DNA of 64,000 nt from positions 126,950,268 through 127,014,267 of the forward strand of contig OX422220.1 in assembly GCA_949130495.1 (NCBI GenBank), given 5' to 3'. The notes under the pieces were generated by a model, which saw only the letters and a program-made list of their open reading frames with translations, had not been told where the DNA came from and ran no database searches. Origin of the DNA: Sambucus nigra (lineage: Eukaryota > Streptophyta > Magnoliopsida > Dipsacales > Adoxaceae). Each line of letters starts with the position of its first letter. The first letter of the stretch is position 1. Both the position numbers and the translations under genes were made by a program. Shown piece after piece: positions 45,813 to 57,731 of the stretch.

Positions 45813-47891
45813 TGTTGACAACCCGTCTAGGACCCCCTAAAAACCTCCTTAAGCTCCCTAGAACTCACTCATTCATCGCAAACCCTAGGTCATACCCCGA
45901 ATATCGATATAGAGGCCACAAGACACTCTCGAACCCTTTTTTACTTCAGCAAACTTTCTCGTCTGAGTGAAAGCTCAATGAATCTTTGAAGGTCTATGAA
46001 TCCCCTTTCCAATGGTACATTTCGTGCGCAAATCATCCTTATAGTTCAAACGAATGGTCCATTTTACTATCAAAAATCGATCTAGAGGCCACCGGGTGCA
46101 CTCGAGTCCTATTTCGACTCTTGTCACTTTCTCACATGAGCGGGAGTTCAATTAATCTTTGAAGGGATATGAATCCCCCTCCTTTACGATCCACCCCATG
46201 TGTGGATAATCCTTATGGTTCAGTCAAACGATCTTTTTTACCTCGAATAGTAATCTGGGGGTGATCGAGCGCTCCTGAGTTCCGTTTGACTCCAGTCAAC
46301 TCTTCATCTCTAATGAAGCTAAATGAATCCTCGAAGGGAACTGAATTCATTTTCTAATGGTCTACCCCATACACAAATCAGTCTTACGGCTCAAACGTAC
46401 AATCCATTTTTCTCCAAAAGGTCATCGGATGCTTCCAGTCCTTATTTAATCAAGGTCAACTCTTCGAACTGAACGAGACTGAATGATCTTCGAAGGTCTC
46501 GAAATACCCTTTCCAAAATCCTTCTCATCTACAAATCAACCTTATGGTTTGAATGAATAATTCGTTATCCTTCGAGAATTTCTAGTCGAATGACCCATGG
46601 CTTCTTTCGAGCACAGTTTGACTTTGATCAACTCTCGAATCTAGGAGTGGCTCAATTGATTCTTAAAGATCTCTAAACCCCCTTTCCAACAGTCCACCCT
46701 GTTCACGATTCTCACTTATGTTTTTCATTTTACGCTCATTTTTCCAAAAAAATGCCTATGACTGCCAATAGACAACCTCAGGACCATACCTATCGGCAAT
46801 GTGTCTAGGGATCTGTGTTGATAGGTATGTCTAGGACCATACCGATCAGTATCCCCTTGGCTCTATAAATAGAGGACATTACCTCACTTTAAAAGGCACC
46901 CATGAACATACCTCTAAAAAAATTCAAAGAGAATTCCCTTGAATTCAGAGTTGTTCTTTCCTTAAAAGCCCATTTTCCACATTCCTTCCATATTTTTCAT
47001 ACTCTTTTGAGAAAATTCCCACCCATCTCCTCAAACCACAATCACTTCATCTTGAGATCATCACATCTATAAGCAAGATCTACTTCAAGTCTTCATAAGG
47101 ATGTCTATTTCTTCCTCTAAGTCATTAAACTACCTTAATTTTGCATAGGTTACTTCATTTTCGCTTTAGTACTTTACTTCATTACATCACATATATTAAA
47201 ATTTTATTATTAGTATTCGCACATACTTTATTTTCATAGAAAAACCCAAAAACAAGAAAAAGAAGGTTCACCTGGAAATTCCAAACATGGATTTATCAAC
47301 ACACTTTCTCACACCTTTTTCTACACACACATATATAATAAAGTCCCCAGTTGGATTTATGGATTAAACCCCACCTCGTCTTATCGTCGAATTACGTGGA
47401 CTTTGTTGCTCCCGAGCTCCATAGGCATCTTAGATAAGCCCATCGACTTTGTCCTCCCCACATATATTTGTTAGTTTATTCTCATCATATATTCATGATA
47501 TTATCATTTTATATGATTGTTTGCTTATGTCTTGTTCGATATACGCAATCTTTCCTTCATAACGATTTATGAATCGGCAAACACTTACATCATACTTTTT
47601 ATTACTATTTTGGGAACTTTCCTATGGATGACCTTGCTATGTGATTTATATTATGCACATAAGCACACACATCATGGAGTTGTATAGGATAAGATTCACA
47701 TATGCCCATAATAGACCGAAAGGGCAGGATGGGTACCTAACACCATCCCATTTCGTAACTTAGTCCCCAGACCTTTGAACTACTTAGTTTTGTGAGCATC
47801 AGTATTATCCTTGATGTCGTTCTCTTGAGGCAATAACATGTATTTTCCTGTTTTGTGCAAAATAGTCTTGTGACTTTATCTCTACACATCA
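45813..47891 (+). repeat. 5' LTR of V (right edge approximate)
   Basis: Begins TGTTGACAACCCG and aligns with 62344-63876. The first half is an array of about 170-base repeats. A TATA box (TATAAATA) is at 46864-46871, after the CCGATCAGTATCC stretch. The 3' end is placed at an ACATCA near 47891, but the gap of about 30 bases to the primer site means it could lie a little further right. Confidence 0.78.
45910..46740 (+). repeat. Five-copy tandem repeat of about 170 bases in the V 5' LTR
   Basis: Units start with a TAGAGGCCACCGGG-like motif at about 45910, 46083, 46255, 46418 and 46587, so spacing is 162-173. Each contains, in order, TTTGACT..AGTCAACTC, CT(C/A)AATGAATC(T/C)T.GAAGG, a CCCCTTTCCAATGGT..ACCCC stretch, and CCTTATGGTTC. 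Copies differ by 25-40 percent. The same array is in the other LTR (62440-63250). Confidence 0.82.
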
Positions 47892-47920
47892 CCCAGACTG
47901 ACCCCTCGAGATGGATATAG

Positions 47921-47938
47921 TGGCGACTCCACTAGGGA
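47921..47938 (+). other. Primer binding site of V
   Basis: TGGCGACTCCACTAGGGA, a known Tat-group primer-site form (usual form has GGGGAC at the end). I do not assign the tRNA. Confidence 0.75.
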
Positions 47939-49430
47939 TTTCTATAATAGGACTAGACTTTAGTTTTGTGTGGGTGTTATTCTTTTCTACATGCTTGCTT
48001 ATGCACCTACCAGTACGTTCCCTTTTTCTCATCTTTTTACATTTTTGTATATATATCTCCTATTTTATATCACTTTCCACTCACTTGTACACTTCATGCA
48101 CTTGTATATACTCTCCATGTACACTTCACACACTTACACTTAACTTCACTTTAAACTCACATGCTTCACACACCACTTAGACTATCCATGCTTAGCCTTC
48201 TCTAGAACACAACTAGACTTCTTACACTTGTGTATATGCTTACTTACACGTCACACACCACTTGTAGTTGATTCATGTATAAGTTCACTACCCCACACAT
48301 CCACTTATATATACTCCCATGTCACGTACTCACTCGCATATATCCATACGTAGTATAGTTTCCATGCTAGATATACTTGTATATGCTCCCCAATAGTGTA
48401 GTTTTCCCTTTCTCATCATAATAAAAAATAATAAACAATACTCTTTCTCCATAATATGTTAATTAAGACTCATGCATTTGTGCACTCTAAATCACCAAGA
48501 GCATGGCTATATTGACCAAAATTTTGTTTTGTACAGGTGGGGTCACTTCGTGATGGGCGTTGGATCTGCGGGTCATAGTTAGCCTAAGTGCTATGACTCT
48601 CAGCTTCCATCGGCCTCGTACCTTCTATGTATATTGAATGGTACCCCCTTATTGTAACGCTTGATCGAACTCATAATGGGAGGTTTGTAGTAGGGAACTC
48701 GGTCTTATAGGTCAACTATATTGAATTTTTTCTCACACATACTATCCCAGAGGTATATAGTGAGGTAATTAATGTACACTCATGTATATCAAATGGCTTC
48801 TCCACACATATCGATGAATTATTGCCTTTGTAGGCAAGAGGTATATCTTGGAAGTCATGCTAGGAGGAACCCATCTAATAACCCAAAAATTGCATAAACC
48901 TCATGTAGGTGTCAAAACCAGGTTACTCATATTTAGTTTGTCGGTTACCATGCAAAACTCTGCCAAAATTCAGGGTTGGCGTACCACCCGAATTTTTGTG
49001 AGGTTTTGCCTTTTTGTCAAAACAGGATCCCATCTATGAGCCTAGAAACAAGACTAACCTTATCCTAAATATTTTTCAAAACCTATTTTCCCAAGCACGG
49101 GTCATGTTCGGCATTGTTTATGCATTTAGGCAAACCTAATAAAAATGAGAACCTAATAATAATGTTAATAATAATCATGCTGAGACTCCTCTCCTTTTCC
49201 AAAAATACCAAAAACAATTTTCTCCTCCTTTCGAACTACCCAAAATTTTCTCCTTCCTTCTTTCAAAAATAAATTTGAACCATTTTCCCTCTCAGGTCGA
49301 TCGCATACCGGATTTTGGGTTGGCTCCCTATTGGCATCGGTCTTCCGTCAAACCGCCCTGAAGTTCTGTCGATTCTTTTGTAACCTCATCTGAGTTTGGG
49401 ATTTACCTTTATGATCTCTTTATGGAGAAG
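47939..49430 (+). other. V leader between primer site and gag
   Basis: About 1.5 kb of non-coding sequence. It starts with a CACTT/TGTATA-rich stretch (48000-48400, simple-sequence-like), followed by AT-rich DNA. The short frames at 47911-48180 lie in this low-complexity part. Long leaders are common in Tat-like elements; no further structure was seen. Confidence 0.5.
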
Positions 49431-50845
49431 TTCGACCAAGCACCAAATGTATAGACCAATCAGATGACCGTCTTAGCCCAGATCAGTACTAAGATTAATA
49501 ACCTTCAAACTAAGGTTCATAACTTACAGCATCACTAGGCCCAGATTCTCAAAGAACCCGAGTCCTTTTTCCTCGTGCCATGGGTCCACCCAATCCAAAG
49601 CTTGTTTGTGTCCCAAAATAATATAATTATGAACCATGCCCCTACCTTCCAATGGGACACCACATGCTCTGCTCACTATCCCGAACCTTGCCCAACTAGG
49701 GGCTAGCCTTTCAATACCCACAGATTTAAAGTAAGAGGAACTGAACAAGGTCAAAGAACACATCAAGCTATTATCGAAGAAGTTTGACCAAGTCCAGATA
49801 TCAGGGAACTACATGGACTACACCCATATGTCTCCCTATACTAAAGCTAGATTGCCAAAAAAATTTAAAATTCCGGAAATCGAGAAGTTTGGGGAAAAAG
49901 GACCCCCAATTTTTCACATTTGAAGCTATCACCGAACCATGACCATCCTTAGTGCCTTCAGAGAGATAATGACCCAGACGTTCCAGCAGACCTTGAAGGA
50001 AATTGCCCTCCGTTGGTTTCAATCCATCGAAGAATCCAAAATTTGTAGTTGGTAGGACGTCGCTCAGGACTTGATGTCATAGTACAAGTACAATGAGTAT
50101 TATGAGGATTTAGAGGTTACACGCTAAGATCTAGAGCTTCTTAAGCAGAATCCTAGGGAAACATTTATTAGCTTCATAAGAAGGTGTAGAGAGAAAGATG
50201 CTAACATGACCAACAAACCTTCCGATGAGGAACAAGTAAGTATTGTGAAGATAAATTTCTTACCTCGTATTTGAACATACATGGGAGGAAAATACTACCC
50301 ATACTCTCGAGCCCTCAGAGAAGATGGTGTCAAAATTGAGGAAGGCACTGCCAAAGTCAAATCTGAGCCGAAAAAATTAACTGGAGAGTTCACTCCCCGA
50401 AAATATGAGAAGCCCACCAGTTCTATAGTCTCAATCATCAATAAGATCTCTCAACCTAATACCTCTTGGTCATTACAAAGTCGCCTCAACCCAACCAAGA
50501 AAGAGTACACTGAGCTCCATGCTCCTCTACCAAAATTCTACCAAGCCCTGCTGTCGCAATCTCATTAAACCCTTAGACCCTCATACACTAGTTAAAAACT
50601 TCAAAGTTGATGCATGTTGTGATTTCCACCAGTCAATTGGACACACTACCGAGTAATGCTTCCACCTTCAAAATGCGATCAAGATTTAATTGATCGGGGT
50701 ATCAACGCCCCACCAGCCAATCCTAAACTCAAAACCACTCATAACTCACTTCTAACCCATGAAAATGCTATATTTTTAATGAGTGACCCAAAACTCGGCC
50801 ACCTTCTCAAATTATGCTCGATAAAGAACCCATATTATCCATAAT
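49431..50845 (+). pseudogene. gag: V gag (Tat-like), many stops
   Basis: Capsid polyprotein remnant. Readable pieces in order: YTHMSPYTKARLPKKFKIPE (about 49815-49875), TFQQTLKEIALRWFQSIEE (about 49980-50035), then Y.DLELLKQNPRETFISFI..CREK. A preserved 95-codon frame (50281-50568) follows with YYPYSRALREDGVKIEEG and YTELHAPLPKFYQALLSQ. The zinc-knuckle region near 50610-50720 reads CDFHQSIGHTTE-like and then DLIDRGINAPPANPK. These match Tat gag at the right spacing. At least eight stops or shifts are present. Confidence 0.82.
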
Positions 50846-51540
50846 CTCACCTAAAACCATTCATTGTTTTCTCGTATTTTCTCCTACACCCTACCTACTT
50901 CACCGACCAAGCTTTATCACTCCTCAATAGATCTTGCATTATCGTTTGTACCCAGTCTGAAGCGAAGGATATGGAACAACATGTTGTATTAAACCAACTC
51001 TTAGAATTTTTGATGAAATTACCCACTGAGATGACTGTTGATTGTCGCAAATTCAGTGGCTTGTTCATGGAAGTCTGGAATTGAGTTAGGGAGTCAAACG
51101 AATGGGTGGTACCCATTGATGAAGTAATGCTCAATAGGGCAGATGCATTTCGACAAACATGTGAAATTTACAGTATTGATGAGCTAATCATAACTTTGAA
51201 ATGTCAGGGTGATTGGTCCTTTTACTCCTGCATCTCCTCGTTGAGTGGGAAGATTTGTATAATAAATCCGTCGAAGTTGTTTAATATATTTACTTTTCTT
51301 TGCAAGAGGATATAGTCACCACTAGATGGGGAGACGACTTTGACAACTCAGATCATAAACCCAGTCGGGAAAATTCTGGTCTAGTAACCAAATTGTGCTG
51401 AATGATATCCTTTGAAAATTTGTTAGGGGAAATAAACAAGGCATCCATTTAGCCCAAAATAGATGAAGACATAGAGTTCCTATTATTCCCCACCTTAATA
51501 AATCACATAACCAGGTCAGGGGACTTTATAAATATATGAT
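50846..51540 (+). pseudogene. V linker between gag and protease
   Basis: Broken frames with partial matches to the Tat linker. An 80-base-pair-scale stretch near 51106-51315 is open for 69 codons but has no domain. Nothing else is recognised. Confidence 0.4.
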
Positions 51541-52300
51541 TCCTCATATGATCAAGACAAATAAGGGAAAGGGAGTTGCTAAAGAATTTCCCATGGTAGA
51601 AATGACCATTAAAGAAGGTAAAGTCCTTGAACATATCTAGAAAACCCAAGCCAACATCTCCTTATGGGTGAATTTCATGTCCTTCCAGTTGCACCGAAAT
51701 GCTCTAATAAAAAACCTCACCAAACCTACAACCCTCATTCCACCAATCCCAAAGAAGCCGTAAATATGCTTGGGTCCTTGACCTCTTCCAAACTCCTCTA
51801 CTTTTCAAAACAAAGACACCAAAGATCATCCCTGGACACAACTATGCCCTTAACATCTCTGTTAAAGTGTTGAAAAACACATTCCCACTCTCACTTGTTA
51901 ATAACGAACCTCCCTCAACGTTTTCCCTCTCATAATCTTTAATTGATTGATCTTGAAAGTTAGTGATCGCACTCCCACTTCCACTGCCATGCATGATTAT
52001 GACAATACTTATCGAGAGGTAATAGGGTCCATAAAACTCACAATAGTGGATGATCTTATCAATACTTTCAATGAGTTCCAAGTTATTGACTTACCTGCAT
52101 GTTTTAACCTTCTTCAAGGCCATCCATAACTCTACAATATCTGAGGGGTATCATCTACCCTTCATCAGAAACTAAAATTATTCACCAATGTATAAGTTAT
52201 CACCATCTTTGGGGATAATAACAGTTTAGACAAAACTACTACTAGTGACCACATATTAGAGATCCGACTGGGATGAATGACATGCTCCTCTCTACCTTCA
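51541..52300 (+). pseudogene. V aspartic protease (Tat-like), degenerate
   Basis: A KTQANISLW stretch (about 51645) precedes the protease, as in the family. Then PKIIPGHNYALNISVK at about 51818, followed by SLVNNEPPSTF where LVDNGSSLNV is expected, so the catalytic Asp reads Asn and the following Gly reads Glu. Further on, YREVIGSIKLTI, FNEFQVIDLPACFNLLQGHP (normally LLGRPW) and STLHQKLK. Reading frame changes around 51940. Not functional. Confidence 0.8.
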
Positions 52301-53270
52301 TCGTTGACCCACTTCCCCTTCCAACAGAAGAAAGTTTCAAAGATTGGGTTTGTCCATAACACAAACCTTATGGAAATGTTAACTTGATTAAAATATTCAA
52401 TAACCTCAACTTCATGTCCGAAATGGGCTAAGGTGACACCAACAAGGGATCCTTAAGACTATAGTCCTAAAGAAGGCTTTTACCTCATATGGTTTGGGTT
52501 ACCAGCCATCACTAGAAGAACTTACAGCCCTCTAGCTACCCTAACCAAAATGAAGCTTGGAGGAAGGAAGAACTATTTCGAGAGAATTTATGAATGGAAG
52601 GTTTATCAAGGAAGGTGAAGACTTCACTTTCTATAGCTTACCCAAACCATGGTACTACCACATTAATAAGAAGATAAAATTGGGGATGGAAATATTCTTT
52701 TAAGACAATAACCCTTGGGCCGCGGACTACTAGCATGAAGTTCAATATCTCACTAAGAAAGTCGTGATAATTATCGTGATTCTGAGGACTCGTTCAACCT
52801 GTAAACATTGGGGCTGAGTCTCTCCATGATCCTACTCAAATTAGAGCTGTTGACATGCCTATCCTCAATCAAAATGTCATTCCTGTCCATCCAACCCAGG
52901 TTTAACCCGACCCTTCTATCTACCTTATCCAAATCTCATCATCTAATGTTGTTCTTCCTTTTTTTATATCAATGTAACTAATACCACTTTTGATGAGGTT
53001 CTTAACACTGTTTTCCCCAAAAAAGCAATAAGTGAACATTTTAGGATCTTGTTGTTCCTTACCTTAATTGTTTTGATTTTAATAAAACTCTTGATGACGA
53101 TGATTTTGTATATGAACAATTCTTAATTGATCTTAATACAGAGAATAACAAACAACATAACCGCATCCAAATTAATGATAATGAAGATGTTTTTTTATTC
53201 TCAATTTTAGCATCCATCAACGTGAGATTTGTATAGGGTACACCCTTAATAAGCATGAGGGTACACAATT
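52301..53270 (+). pseudogene. V pol linker between protease and RT
   Basis: Broken frames only. The end of the stretch should hold the segment ahead of the RT fingers, and that appears at 53275. I recognise no domain within. Confidence 0.4.
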
Positions 53271-53730
53271 CTAAGAGTTACTGAAGGAATTCGTGGATAT
53301 CTTTGCATGGTCCTATGATGGCATGCCCGACATTGGCCCAAAAATAGCTCAAAACGAGATCCGAACATATTCTGAATGCAAACTGGTCAAATAGAAGCTA
53401 TGAAATCTCTGCATCGAATGGTATCTCAAATTCAAAAGGGAATTAGTCAAGCAAATGAACATAGGTTTCATTCGCGTAGTCGAATACCTAACATGGCTCG
53501 TTAATATTGTCCCTGTGTCGAAGTCAGGAGATAAATTTTGCATATACGTCGACTATCGGGGTTTGAATAAAGCATCCCTGAAGGATGATTACCCAACTAA
53601 TATCAACATGATCGTGGAAAACAAGGATAACCTTTGCCTCAAGTAATTTGTCGATGGATTTCTTGGATACAACCAAATCAATATGCACCCTGACCATCAG
53701 GAGAAAAACCTTCATTAGGATAAAAGAAGA
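53271..53730 (+). pseudogene. V reverse transcriptase, fingers only
   Basis: Starts LLKEFVDIFAWSYDGMPDIG (53278-53337), then ELVKQMNIGFIRVVEYLTWL, NIVPVSKSGDKFCIYVDYRG (53446-53565), LNKASLKDDYP, then after a stop FVDGFLGYNQINMHPDHQEK. These are the canonical RT fingers and the start of the palm. The catalytic YxDD, the thumb, RNase H and integrase are all absent, so about 3 kb of pol is missing before the repeat-rich region. Confidence 0.85.
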
Positions 53731-54480
53731 AAGAGAAAATGAAAAGGGAATACCACAAGTCAGTTCACTTATGTAGCCACTAGGGTTCATCACCTTAGAT
53801 TAACGGTGATACTCCAACTCGCATAATAGACTATGCTCAAATCAAAAATATTTTCATTCCCAAAAGTGAGAGGCACTCTAGACTGCCACTCCGGGCCAAC
53901 ATAATTATCGACAGCCAATCACGCATTGTTGTACACCTCACCTGAACCTGCCATTTGAAGTCTTGAAATAACAACGACTTGGGAACGGTTTTAAGAGAAA
54001 GAAAGAAGAAGATTCAAGAACTTAAAGGTGTGAAAATGGGGAGGATATCCCCTTTTTATAGGATGCTAAGTACCCTACCGATCGGCAACCCCCTTACCAT
54101 GTAGGTCGACAGTCATATTTCCACTTCCCATGGAATCCCCGTAGTCTTTTCCCTTGCTGATTGGCACCCACCCATGACTCCCTATCGACACCCCCTCCAA
54201 ATTTCGTATAAAAAATGCAAGAAAATTCTAGAAAATCCCCCCAAAAATGCCCGAAAAAATCCTAAAAATCCTAAAAAAATATGGAACCTCATTTTTTCTT
54301 AAGAAAATCACTTTTGCAATACTAAGTCCCTTAAAATACTCTCGAAATACCCTGTAGGATCAACTTTACACTTTTATCCCCAGCCAGATTAATCTTACAA
54401 ACCTATCCTCAACATGTTCCACCACTGGAACCAATGATGCGTCCACATCCAACTCTACTATTCCCCACCCTAAACATCCC
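53731..54480. other. V non-coding stretch with an inverted LTR-promoter-like segment
   Basis: No frame is recognised. On the minus strand, GCATCCTATAAAAAGGGG (about 54050) gives a TATA box preceded by a TTGCCGATCGGTAGGGTA stretch. This echoes the V LTR around 46830-46870, where a CCGATCAGTATCC stretch precedes a TATA box. It may be an inverted fragment of a related LTR. Weak evidence. Confidence 0.3.
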
Positions 54481-54660
54481 CCAGTGGAGTCTCAAGACAA
54501 CAAAATCCCTGGCCAAATATCTCAAAGAAAATTCCTTCCCTAATGGAGTCTCAAGATAACATAATCTCTAGTCAGATATCCTAAAGATAAGGCCTTCCCC
54601 TGTGGAGTCCTAAAACCAGACAATCCATGGAGGTACCATAGGTTCTTCTGTACCCCCAAG
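54481..54660 (+). repeat. Three-copy tandem repeat, 60-base unit
   Basis: Units start at 54481, 54542 and 54602 with GTGGAGTCTCAAGA-type sequence and contain AAAATCCCTGGCC and a CTCAAAGA/CTTCCCC end. The third unit is partial and more diverged. Confidence 0.75.
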
Positions 54661-54709
54661 ATAATTTAAAATCTCTCAGGAGACCAACTCCCCACGTCAC
54701 AACTTAAGG

Positions 54710-55935
54710 TTCTACGAATTTGTAACTGTAACATAAGGTCCTTCAAATTGACCTAAGCCCTCATTAATTAGTTCTAATCATTTTAGGTCCTTAGAATTGA
54801 CCTCAGCCCATAGAATTGGTCGCTATAACTTAAGGTCCAAAGAATTGACCTCAACCCTAAGAACTGATCATCACAACCCTAGGTTCTTAGAAGTAACCTC
54901 AGGCCTCATAATCGATCGTCATCACTTTAGGTCCTCATAATTGACCTCGGCCTGCAAAATTAGTCGCTACAACTTAAAGTCCCATAATTAAACTCACCCC
55001 TTAAAATTGGTCATCATAACCCTAGGTCCTTAGAATTTACCTCAACCCACTAAATCGATCATCCTTGTCATTTTAGGTCCTTATAATTGATTTTGACCCC
55101 ATAATTGGTCGTTGCAACTCAGGTATCTCATAATTGATCATAACCCACTGAATCAATAATCCTCATCACATAAGGTTTTTAGAATTTGCCTCAGCCTATA
55201 GAATTGATCGCTATAATTTAAGGTCCTTAGAATTGACCTCGACCCGTAGAATTGGTTGCTACAGCTTAAGGTCCTCAGAATAAACCTTTACCCTTATAAA
55301 TGGTCGTCACAACCCTAGGTCTTTAGAATTGACCTCGACCCGCTGAATCAATCTCATCGTCACTTCAGGTCCTCAGAATTGACCTCGACTTGTAGAATTG
55401 GTTGATACAACTTTAGGTCATCAGAATTGATCTTGGCCTCTAGAATCAATTGACATCACTTTAGGTTCTCGGAGTGGACGTTAGCCCCCAGAATAGGTTG
55501 ACATCACTTCATGTCCTAAAAAATGACCTTGACCCATAGAATTGGTTGATATAACTTTGGGTACTTTGAATTGACATCGGCCCTCAAAATCGATTGACAT
55601 CACTTTAGGTCATCAGGATCAACCTTAGCCTTCAGAATTGATCGCTATAACTTTAGCCCTCATAATTGGTCGTCACAACTTTAGGTCCTTAAGATTGACC
55701 TAGACCTACAGAATCGATCGTCGTCACTTTAGGTCCTCAAAATTGACCTCGGCCCTCAGGATTGGTCATTCCCGACACAACTAACCTTATCTTGCAGAAT
55801 TGATCATCCTCGTCTCCTTAGATTTGTAAAATTGACCTCGACTCATTTAATCAGTCATCTTTGTCTCTTTTAGTTGTCATAATTGACCTCGATCCATTAA
55901 ATCGATTAATCTCATCTTCTAGGTCCCCAGAATCG
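54710..55935 (+). repeat. Tandem repeat array in the V 3' untranslated region, about 25 copies of a 48-base unit
   Basis: Spacing of the AGGTCC word is 48, 48, 48 and 47 bases between 54785 and 54976, and the pattern continues to 55935. The unit reads AGGTCCTCAGAATTGACCTC then GACCC..AGAATTGGTCGTCACAACTTT. The two halves both carry AGAATTG(A/G)(C/T)C, so the unit probably grew from a 24-base ancestor. Copies differ by 10-30 percent. Tat-lineage elements are known to carry variable tandem arrays in this position, and such arrays can seed satellites. Confidence 0.85.
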
Positions 55936-55945
55936 ACTTACAAAA

Positions 55946-57615
55946 TGATTAGGCATAAATTCTTCACATTTATCCCCTTAATTTCGGTATTTTTACGATC
56001 CCGTGCGGTGTAAATAGCTTGGATTTGTCTCGTATCTATGATACTAACCCTTTTTGGCAAGTATTTCGTATTTTGTGTATCTCTTATCTGTTTTACAGGT
56101 ATTTCATACAAGAAAGATGGAAAAGAGAACTCAAAATAGTGAAAGAAACCAAGAATCGGGGAGTTGAAGGGCATTTTCGTAATTTTGAAGACTTAGTCCA
56201 GAAGTGGGGACAACTGGAAAGTTGAATATCTTTAAATTACAAGAACATTGGAAAAAACGGCACCTCAATCCGAGCTACGGTGAAAGAGTTATGATCCCTT
56301 GAAGTTACGGAAAAATCATAGAAGAAAAGCTAGGAAGGCAAGTTCAAGGGCATTTTCGTAATTTTTCAGCCCGATTCCGGAGGTGGGGCCTTCTGTAAAG
56401 TTTAAGATATTGTAAAAACGAGAATACTGGAAAAAACGATACCCAAATCCGAGCTACGGTGAAGGAGTTATGATCATTTGAAGTTGACAAAAAATTCAAG
56501 GAAGAAAAGAAGAAAGTTGGAAAATATTCCAAGTGTTGAAAGAGGCCCAGAAACCAGTGAATTCACCCGAACCGGTACACCCAGAATCCGAACCGGTTCG
56601 CCCATTAGTCATGCACCAGATCCGTTACTAAATTAGTCACGCTTCAGATCCGCTACGAAATTAGTCACACGTTCTAAGTGTGACAAATTGGTAGATACGG
56701 GATTTTTATTTTGTGCTTATCTTTTAGCCAAAAGAGTTTTATGTTTTGGGGACTCTTCTAAATGACCCTTAGCCTATATATTTAGTCATTAGGACTCTTT
56801 TTATTCGGATTTCATTGATGTAAAAGCTCCATAACAAGTAGAACATCTAGGAGAAAGATTCATATTTTGCACCATTAATTCAAGAGCTTTTCGAGTTTTT
56901 CTTCAATCTTTGATTTCTTCTTGCATGTTCTTATTCTTCAATCCTGGTAACTTTTATTTTCAGCACTTTTATTATTATTAACCATGTTAGGCTATGTTTT
57001 TAAAGGTTGGGATGCATGAACCCAGCCTGATGTGTTAGTACGTGCGTATAAAATTAATCCGCTGAATTTAGTGATTGATTATGACCGTATTGCGTAGTTA
57101 CACAACAATTGTAGATCTTTATATCTCGTTTGCCTATGGGTACTCGTGATGATTTAGAGTGCAATTCGAGTGCTACTATCGCGATACTGATTTACTCATC
57201 CTCAGATTAAGTATGACGCGGGCTTGAACCTCGTATACGTAATGCTTGGGAGTACTAAATTCCGGGTCAAATTAATCAGTTAAATTTACGATTAGTTTTA
57301 TACCATCAATACACTAGGGTTGGGGGATTGTGTCTCTACCTTAATTTTCCAATTAGTTTTAGTTAACTTCTTTATTTTCCCTTTTCCCTTTCTCACTCAA
57401 TCATCTTATTTTTATTTCTTTTAGAGTCAAGTTAGGGTTAACAGTCTTACCTTTGTCGTCACGTTCACTCGTCCTAGTTCCCTGAGGATTCGATACCCAG
57501 ACTCGCCACTATACTCCACAAGAGTGTAGTTAAAGTTTATGTTTTTGTATTGGGGTTGGAAGCCGATAACAACGATTAGCGTATTTACACGAACGCTCGG
57601 TTTCCACCACGATCA
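55946..57615 (+). repeat. 5' LTR of W
   Basis: 1670 bases, TGATTAGG start and CACGATCA end. It contains a direct duplication of about 180 bases (56167-56345 and 56346-56524), an ACCGGT cluster near 56573-56600 (CGAACCGGTAC, CGAACCGGTTCG), and a TATA box (CTATATATTT) at 56774-56783. The second half matches the Z LTR. The 68-codon frame at 56019 and its longer version at 60659 arise from LTR sequence only. Confidence 0.93.
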
Positions 57616-57618
57616 AAA

Positions 57619-57636
57619 TGGCGCCGTTGCCGGGGA
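57619..57636 (+). other. Primer binding site of W (exact tRNA-Asp type)
   Basis: TGGCGCCGTTGCCGGGGA, three bases after the LTR. All 18 bases fit the 3' end of plant tRNA-Asp, whereas the Z site has lost two positions. Confidence 0.92.
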
Positions 57637-57731
57637 ATTATGTAGACTTTAGGTTAGGTTGGTTAATCTCTAATTTGATCTTTAAAAAAAAAAAATTATG
57701 GGTGTCACGTTTTTGAATTGCCCAATTTGAA

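Noticed and set aside
47939..48400. Plus-strand frames of 89 and 62 codons with CACTT/CACAC-rich sequence
   Set aside because: Low-complexity leader of V next to its primer site; overlapping frames of the same repeat-like DNA.
56019..56225. LTR frame of 68 codons, extended to 94 codons in the other W LTR (60659-60943)
   Set aside because: Entirely in the LTR U3; length differs between copies because of a single stop, and no domain is seen.
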